12,534 nt of DNA. Source: Auxenochlorella pyrenoidosa. Its lineage: Eukaryota > Chlorophyta > Trebouxiophyceae > Chlorellales > Chlorellaceae. The stretch lies in NCBI GenBank assembly GCA_001430745.1, contig KQ482061.1, positions 1,055,014 through 1,067,547 of the forward strand, read 5' to 3'. Both the position numbers and the translations under genes were made by a program. Numbering within the stretch: position 1 is the first letter of the stretch; each line of letters begins with the position of its first letter. The notes below the pieces were generated by a model. It made no database searches. It was not told the DNA's origin and saw only the letters and a list, made by a program, of their open reading frames with translations. This document shows positions 9,401 to 12,534 of the stretch, piece after piece.

Positions 9401-12400
9401 CAGAGGCCCGAGGCGGGCCGGCCACAGCCGGCGGAAGCATGAGCAGCGTTACCAGCATGCAGCAAGAGCACACCCCTCTGCCCCAACCCTTGGCCTCACC
9501 TGCCGCTTCTGGCTTGCTGCGCTTCGCGTGTGCCAGCAGCAGCGGCACCATGGCGGCGCGGCCCTGGGACAGGGCATAGCACAGCGGGGTCCACTGCTTG
9601 CCGCCGACTGGCATGGACCACCGTTTGGAGTGCTTGATCAGCTGCGGGGAGGGCCAATCAAAGAAGGGTGGGAAGGAAGGGCAGGAAGGTGGGGTTGAGC
9701 ATTGCACATGCAGGGACCAAGGCAGGCAGCGCAGGGAGACTCGTTCCAACTTAAGCAGCGAATGAGGTGGACATGCCCGGCCTCTGCATGCTGCTGGGAG
9801 CAAGGTGCAGGCCCACCAATTGCACTAGCCCAAGCAGCACCGCCCACCTCTCGGAGCACATCTGGACGCTTGTTCTGGATGGCCAGCTGGATGGCGGTGG
9901 CGCCGTCGGTTGGGGAGGCCTCGTCGACGCCCGAGTTGAGGGGGTCCCTGCGCAGGCAGGGGGAGCACAACACAACAGGTGTGATGCAGCAGGATGCAGC
10001 CATGCAAGGGAGGGCAAGGGACTTGACGGCAGGCCCGCGAGCAGGCAGACGCGTGCAGCAGAGATTGGCGGGCACGACCTCGCAAGCTGTGCAGGATCGC
10101 ACGGCAAGCCTGGGTGGTGCAGCCCATGCGGACAGCATCTCTTGGGTAGGGACGCTGCACCCAGGGGGGCGCAGCGCATCGCTGTGCTGCTCACTTGTTT
10201 GTGCGGCGTCGCGCCACCGGCTCTGCCAGCAGCTGGATCAGGGGGGCGGGGTGGCCCTGCCGCAGGGCGGTGACAAGGGGGGGCCTGCACACGGCGCCAA
10301 GGCAGACGTGAGCAGTCAGGCTGCGGCTTGTCTGGACCCACAATGGCGGCTTGGCATCCACGCACCCACTCTCTTTGTCAAGCAGGCCGATGTGATTTGA
10401 GAGAACACTCTGGGCTGCGCGACGACTGGCCTCTGGCTTTCCATGCAGCCCGGCACTCACTCCTTGGGCGCCTGGATGCAAAGGGGGGCCAGGCTGAGGG
10501 CCTTGCGCAGCACATCGGCATAGCCTGCAGGCCCAGACAGACGGCAGAGGGGCAGAATCAGCCGCGGCAGGTGGAGCGGCAGACATTACGCCAGCGGGTG
10601 CAATAGAAAGCACGGCCAGGTCCTGCGGTCTACTGCCGCCCAGCGCTGGCCCAGCAGGGTGCGCTCCGCCACGCACCCTTCTCGATCCACTCCTGCACCA
10701 GCGCGCGCTTGGCCTCAAACGCCTGCCGATCCGTCCTGCTGGCCGCCGCGATGCCGCCCAGCCTGCTGCGCACGGCCTGCCACTCGTCCTCGTCCGCTGC
10801 CGCCGCCGACACCAGGGACACAAACTCCATGGGCAGGCCGTGCTCCCTGGGGGGCGGCCAGGGGGCTCGCGGAGGGGTCGGGTCAAGAAGGGCCGCCGGT
10901 TCGCGGGATGACCGGGCAGGCAGAGGGATCAACCAAGGGTATGTGCCTGTCGGTAGCGGTGCAGCCCACCCAGGGCGCACACAGGCCTGCTCTCCACCCT
11001 GTGCAGCGAGCCAGCGCCCCTGCAGCGCCGCTCACTTTGTGAGCCGCTCAATCTCGTTCACAAGCTCCACGCCGCCGGTGGCACGGATGCTGAGGGCAAA
11101 GCAGGCATCCATAAAATCTGCAGCATGCAGGGGAGGATATCCGGCAGAAAAAGGGTCGAGAGAACCACGGGCCCGGGTGGCATGCCAGGCCAGGCACACA
11201 CGAGTGAGGATCCGACGAGCTTGGCAGGCGTGCGCTCCCAACCCCAACCCCCACCGCCCCCTTGGGCTCTCCCACAAGAGCTGTGCACGAGTGCCCTGCC
11301 CAGCTGTTGGAGGCACGGCAAGCAGCTGCACCTTGCAGGGACTGCGGCGCCCAGGGCAGCCCCTCCACCACCGGCAGGCCGCGGTTGGCCGCAACGATGA
11401 ACTGCAGCAGCGACGGCAGGTGGGGATCGGCTTGCAGCAGCTGAGATACTGCGCCTTCCAATGCGCCGGCAACCTCAGCAGATCTAAATGGCAGCCGGCT
11501 CAGCCAGGGCAGGCCTCAAGTCTGCCTTGGTCCTTGGCCCCAGCCCCCGGCAGCCTGCCCCGCCGGCGCCCGTCCACCCACCTGGTTGCTCTCGCTCAGC
11601 AGGTCTGACATGAGCAGGTGGACGGTGCCCCGGTCTCCCGCCGCGCAGGCAGCCGCAAACCTGTTGAGCGAGGCACTCAGCCGCTCGATGTTGTCCTTGC
11701 TCAGCAGCTTGCTGCGGTGTGTGTGGGGGGGGTGGGTGGGGGGGTGGGGTCGGGGTGGGCAGGGGGTGGGGGTGGGGGGGAAAGGAACAGGGAGGTGGGC
11801 ACTCCGGAATCGTGTTCACCTCAACTGCTGCACAATCAGCCAAGGGGCAGTTGCGCGCCCACCAGCCGGCGGCGGGGACAGGGAGAGGGGAGAGGCGGCC
11901 GCTGGTCGCATGGGCGAGCAGGCAGCAGGGGACAGCCACGGCCCCGACTACCTGCCACCCGGCAACACGGCATGCGGCATGCATGCGCACATCCGCGACA
12001 CTGCTTGTCGCCTGGTATGCGTTGCAGTGCAGCAGGCGGCGCTGCACGGCAGGGACGGCCAGCAGCCTGCTCACATGCGCTCCGCATCCTCCTGCTGCCG
12101 CCTGGCCTTCTCCCTGGCTGCAGCCTCCTCCTTGGCCCTCTTCTCCTGGGCCTTCCTCTCAGCGCGCTTGAGGGTGCTGCAGGGGGCGCAGGCAGCAGGG
12201 CAAGGGCCGGTTGAGGGGCGTTGCACCGCGCGGCAAGGGGCGCCAGGTGTCGGGCTGTGCGGGACCGAGCCTGCTGTTTCAATCTGCCAGGAGCATCAGC
12301 GTGCTACAAGTCTCGCCCTCCCCTCCCCCCTCCCAGCGCTTCGCTTCATGTGCGACCGCCCCCCTGAAGGGACCTCAGCCTCACCGCAGGTTCATCTTCT

Positions 12401-12534
12401 TGTCACCTTGCTTGCCCGGCAGCGTCGCCCGCGCGTGCGCCGCTGCGCGCGACTCGCCGGTGCGCTGCCCCACCCGGACGTGCTTGCTCAGCGTGTCGCC
12501 CAGGGCGCCGCCCGCCGCGGCCGCCGCGCTGCGG
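165..12534 (-). CDS. TRANK1-like: TRANK1-like giant protein: ankyrin repeats plus UvrD/Rep-type SF1 helicase (38 exons, partial at both ends)
   Basis: The gene reads from high to low coordinates. Exons: 12534-12385, 12176-12075, 11711-11582, 11473-11332, 11117-11036, 10846-10677, 10524-10461, 10284-10195, 9947-9848, 9641-9500, 9300-9228, 9101-8976, 8801-8714, 8486-8418, 8254-7759, 7487-7360, 7140-7021, 6825-6772, 6530-6387, 6184-6080, 5950-5622, 5111-4997, 4813-4673, 4452-4080, 3815-3690, 3487-3375, 3153-2985, 2758-2699, 2475-2333, 2165-2082, 1978-1926, 1733-1691, 1531-1469, 1198-1119, 974-911, 663-546, 435-343, 201-165. All junctions agree in phase and give 1592 codons without a stop (residue 1 is the codon at 12533-12531). 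Seen: divergent ankyrin repeats, then SF1 motifs I (residues 1215-1223), II (1507-1511), III (1534-1538) and IV (1588-1592). Family knowledge: TRANK1-type proteins pair ankyrin/TPR repeats with a UvrD-like ATPase; their substrate is poorly known, so nucleic-acid translocation is inferred from the motifs. Start and stop codons lie outside. Least certain are the edges of the first exon and the acceptors at 11474, 8255 and 6185. Confidence 0.9.
669..688 (+). repeat. G20 homopolymer (C20 on the gene strand)
   Basis: Twenty consecutive G on the plus strand. On the gene strand it is C20 followed by TGCAG, directly forming the pyrimidine tract of the acceptor at 664 in front of the DFTQAEL exon. Its exact length may be a sequencing estimate. 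Confidence 0.9.
1532..1690 (-). other. GC-AG intron 2 (donor GCAAGG)
   Basis: The exon ends AAGCAG at 1691 and the intron begins GCAAGG, ending CCGCAG at 1532 (159 nt). The junction joins GRKQ to APNFGPD in frame; GRKxxPNF is a conserved block in animal-type TRANK1 proteins, which supports the exact boundary. Confidence 0.85.
1979..2081 (-). other. GC-AG intron 1 (donor GCAAGC)
   Basis: The exon ends TGGCAG at 2082 and the intron begins GCAAGC, ending CTCTGCAG at 1979. At 103 nt it is the shortest intron in the gene. No GT donor is available that would keep LAWQ joined in frame to EIVSYIKG, a junction supported by the family sequence. The CAG|GCAAG form is the standard strong GC donor. Confidence 0.82.
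2333..3153 (-). other. Encoded helicase segment between motifs Ia and II, first part
   Basis: Exons 3153-2985, 2758-2699 and 2475-2333 encode residues 1258-1381. Family blocks are LPEEAWPLFLSSRQYLHMLD (the FPLFVTSRQ-type block), then KPFFKRRTNGSFFYES, then an acidic, variable stretch (EAQDDEDGMSM), ending IKVTFSHFQ, which matches the family's VTFExF block. The 2333 donor is GTCGGC, a weak site. It was chosen because it keeps phase 0 and ends at the family boundary, and the next stop would come soon if translation ran on. The acidic stretch between conserved blocks is also a feature of animal and plant relatives. Confidence 0.8.
2521..2544 (+). repeat. G11-A-G12 tract inside an intron
   Basis: A G homopolymer interrupted once by A. 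It lies in the intron 2698-2476, some 45-70 nt upstream of the TTATTATTGCAG acceptor on the gene strand. It is intronic and does not affect the reading frame. Confidence 0.88.
3375..3815 (-). other. Encoded helicase motif I (Walker A, split by an intron) and motif Ia
   Basis: Exon 3815-3690 encodes the lead-in FRFRLSPEEAEIVERVP and then SLILLGRSGT. The codon for the next glycine is split by the intron 3689-3488, and exon 3487-3375 continues GKTTCAVFRMFDRW. Joined, these give GRSGTGKTT, a P-loop with the lysine and threonine needed for ATP/Mg binding (residues 1215-1223). Further on, LHQVFVTVSATLKDQV fits motif Ia of UvrD-like enzymes. The GRSGTGKTT form and the following C/R-M-F/W pattern are characteristic of the TRANK1 group. 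Confidence 0.9.
4080..5111 (-). other. Encoded conserved pre-helicase domain of the TRANK1 family
   Basis: Exons 5111-4997, 4813-4673 and 4452-4080 encode residues 968-1177. Recognisable family blocks, in order, are a Leu-rich helix with an AAGGF turn (VLTLLLRLAAGGFESD), a beta-hairpin-like stretch (VFIAQPSGGAAVLFEVAPEV), the block HTVYHDILRIW joined across an intron to VVTLDE, a helix (LDTLRAAYRKGL), and then LPRDYRCR and LFPPASTEPDSYTVIKFNML just before the helicase. Known TRANK1-like proteins carry an equivalent IYxEVIRVWDIVLD-type block here. This protein adds an Ala/Gly-rich insertion (TAAAAAKAAAAAAEAAAEAL) between YRCR and LFPP. The exon ends at a GTAGGT donor, the only GTA donor in the window. 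The domain's biochemical role is not known to me. Confidence 0.75.
4554..4609 (+). repeat. Two-copy direct repeat, 21-nt unit, 35-nt period
   Basis: The unit AGCCCCCTGCACCAGGCAGG plus one more G occurs at 4554-4574 and again at 4589-4609, separated by 14 bases. Both copies lie in the intron 4672-4453, so they do not alter the protein. It is a short local duplication, not recognisable as part of a known element. Confidence 0.9.
5112..5621 (-). other. Longest complete intron (510 nt)
   Basis: It has donor GTGAGC at 5621 and acceptor TGGCAG at 5112. The flanking exons join in phase (SSL-R-RAVLTLLL) without extra sequence, so no internal exon is required. It holds three GCATGC sites (5192, 5304 and 5308, the last two overlapping) and otherwise mixed GC-rich sequence. 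I see no RNA gene or mobile element in it. Confidence 0.7.
5622..6530 (-). other. Encoded linker: charged helix, then Ala-rich segment
   Basis: Exons 6530-6387, 6184-6080 and 5950-5622 encode residues about 776-968. The first carries a Gln/Arg/Glu-rich helix (TRRQQDAVKVEDERAQWER). The second has KADLTLLGPSSESYDDKRAR. The third is dominated by alanine and includes RQRPVRRRTWADLADELPAV and a run of seven alanines. For the 6184 exon I used the CTGCAG acceptor, which keeps phase 0 with the 6387 donor. No catalytic motif is visible. It probably joins the ankyrin region to the pre-helicase domain. Confidence 0.62.
6772..10284 (-). other. Encoded ankyrin-repeat region (about 8-9 divergent repeats)
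   Basis: Exons 10284-10195 down to 6825-6772 encode residues about 280-775. Ankyrin-type units can be read at DGATAIQLAIQNKRPDVLRE (9947-9848), QWTPLCYALSQGRAAMVPLL (9641-9500), DGSTALHRAVAAGAPDMVRL followed by LESGADPAIRTR (9300-8976), YTSAVHLAARQ (same exon, into 8801), DNSLLHIAVARLDAPLAHSL (8486-8418), GLYLHRLVSR followed by VERLLGAGASV (7487-7360), and APLLHRAAEENSLECVELLL followed by ARGADVEAVD (7360-7021). The clearest are the TALHRAVAAG and LLLARGADVEAVDREGNN units. Several repeats start at or near exon starts, a common layout for repeat proteins. Ankyrin repeats normally bind protein partners; the partner here is unknown. The repeats are interrupted by the long exon 8254-7759. Confidence 0.82.
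7759..8254 (-). other. Longest exon: low-complexity insertion inside the ankyrin region
   Basis: This 496-nt exon encodes residues 510-674. The first half is disordered-looking: charged and Ser/Arg/Gly-rich at the start (EGRGDGERRSAGKS), then Ala/Thr/Pro/Glu-rich (AAETGAAGTAAGDTTSPAPG, then SAEAEAEDGAAP). The second half returns to helical sequence (SFLQHWQLADTAKAL, LLRGWLLRQRR, DRNVPLLELLLELPG), which looks like one or two degenerate repeats. The acceptor at 8255 (CCGCAG after a pyrimidine-rich run) was chosen because it is the in-phase site next to the 8418 donor; other AGs just upstream would break phase. Expansions of this kind are common between repeats in GC-rich algal proteins. Confidence 0.7.
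10461..11711 (-). other. Encoded helical region before the ankyrin repeats
   Basis: Exons 11711-11582, 11473-11332, 11117-11036, 10846-10677 and 10524-10461 encode residues about 84-280. The sequence is Leu/Ala-rich and looks all-helical (for example RFAAACAAGDRGTVHLLMSD and ALSIRATGGVELVNEIERL). Several stretches resemble degenerate ankyrin-like helix pairs, but none carries a clear TALHxAA signature. The 11473 exon uses a GAG acceptor rather than CAG. An alternative in-frame CAG acceptor would start that exon at 11440 and drop 11 residues. The intervening introns of 108, 214, 189 and 152 nt show nothing else. I do not recognise a named domain here. Confidence 0.6.
11712..12074 (-). other. 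363-nt intron with a G-rich tract and clustered GCATGC
   Basis: It has donor GTGAGC at 12074 and acceptor CCGCAG at 11712. On the minus strand the acceptor is preceded by a long C-rich, CCCCACC-type pyrimidine tract (11717-11780). Three GCATGC sites sit at 11970, 11977 and 11981. No extra gene is seen. Confidence 0.75.
11717..11780 (+). repeat. Imperfect (GGGT)n/GGGGTGGG low-complexity tract
   Basis: About 60 bases of G runs (3-8 G) separated mostly by single T, following a short TGTGTG run. On the gene strand it is a C-rich pyrimidine tract next to the splice acceptor at 11712. On the plus strand the spacing fits a G-quadruplex-forming sequence. Confidence 0.85.
12075..12534 (-). other. Encoded coiled-coil-like charged segment (first two exons)
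   Basis: Exons 12534-12385 and 12176-12075 encode residues 1-84 of the partial protein. The second exon is almost entirely Lys/Arg/Glu/Ala (KRAERKAQEKRAKEEAAAR, then RRQQEDAER), a pattern typical of a single long charged helix or coiled coil. The first exon is a basic, Ala/Gly-rich stretch ending KQGDKKMNLR. The exon may continue upstream of 12534. A CCGCAG acceptor-like string at the very edge means the exon could instead begin near 12528. The frame is fixed by the join to the next exons, not by a start codon. Function is unknown; it could be an oligomerisation or nucleic-acid-contacting region, but that is inference. Confidence 0.65.

Noticed and set aside
7755..9803. A 682-residue open frame on the minus strand
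   Set aside because: It reads through at least six introns and changes relative frame against the ankyrin exons. It contains real ankyrin fragments only where it overlaps exons in frame (for example the 9641-9500 and 8486-8418 exons). The phase-consistent spliced model explains the region better; lack of stops is expected at this GC content.
11440..11473. Alternative CAG acceptor starting the exon at 11440
   Set aside because: It keeps phase but has a poorer pyrimidine tract than the GAG site at 11474 and drops a plausible helix start; kept as an alternative, not the main call.
1..12534. Prokaryotic, viral or mobile-element origin
   Set aside because: No terminal inverted repeats, integrase, transposase, reverse transcriptase or operon structure was seen. 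Dozens of in-phase spliceosomal introns point to a nuclear eukaryotic gene.

Overview
The window looks like nuclear DNA from a high-GC, intron-dense green alga, most likely a chlorophyte of the Chlorella/Micractinium/Auxenochlorella type. I infer this from base composition (about two-thirds GC by eye), strong G/C preference at third codon positions, and many short introns (about 100-500 nt, mean near 205) with GTG-type donors and CAG acceptors. There is no sign of bacterial operons, ribosome binding sites, tRNA, rRNA, CRISPR or transposase. The species cannot be fixed from the sequence alone.

One gene on the minus strand appears to fill the whole window and to run off both ends. I traced 38 exons (37 complete introns plus one cut by the window edge) that join without a frameshift or stop into 1592 complete codons (4779 nt, about 38% of the window). 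Every intron phase matches across its junction, which is strong internal support for the model. The product is a TRANK1-like protein (TPR and ankyrin repeat-containing protein 1 family), a very large eukaryotic protein with a UvrD/Rep-type superfamily 1 helicase module.

Layout in the gene's direction, from high to low coordinates: 12534-12075, a basic/acidic coiled-coil-like stretch; 11711-10461, helical sequence of unknown function; 10284-6772, a region of about eight or nine divergent ankyrin repeats with a low-complexity Ala/Glu/Pro-rich insertion (8254-7759); 6530-5622, a charged, then Ala-rich linker; 5111-4080, the conserved domain that precedes the helicase in this family; 3815-165, the first part of the helicase with motif I (GRSGTGKTT), motif Ia, the family-specific insertion, motif II (DEVQD), motif III (GDTCQ) and motif IV (NYRTH). 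Helicase motifs V and VI and any TPR repeats would lie past coordinate 1. The true N-terminus lies past 12534.

Points of interest are two GC-AG introns close together in the helicase part, marked enrichment of the palindrome GCATGC in introns, long G/C homopolymers used as pyrimidine tracts, a possible intronic G-quadruplex, a short direct repeat, and a pre-helicase domain that may have a RelE/ParE-like fold (speculative). I found no second gene on either strand; the other long open frames are GC-driven read-through.
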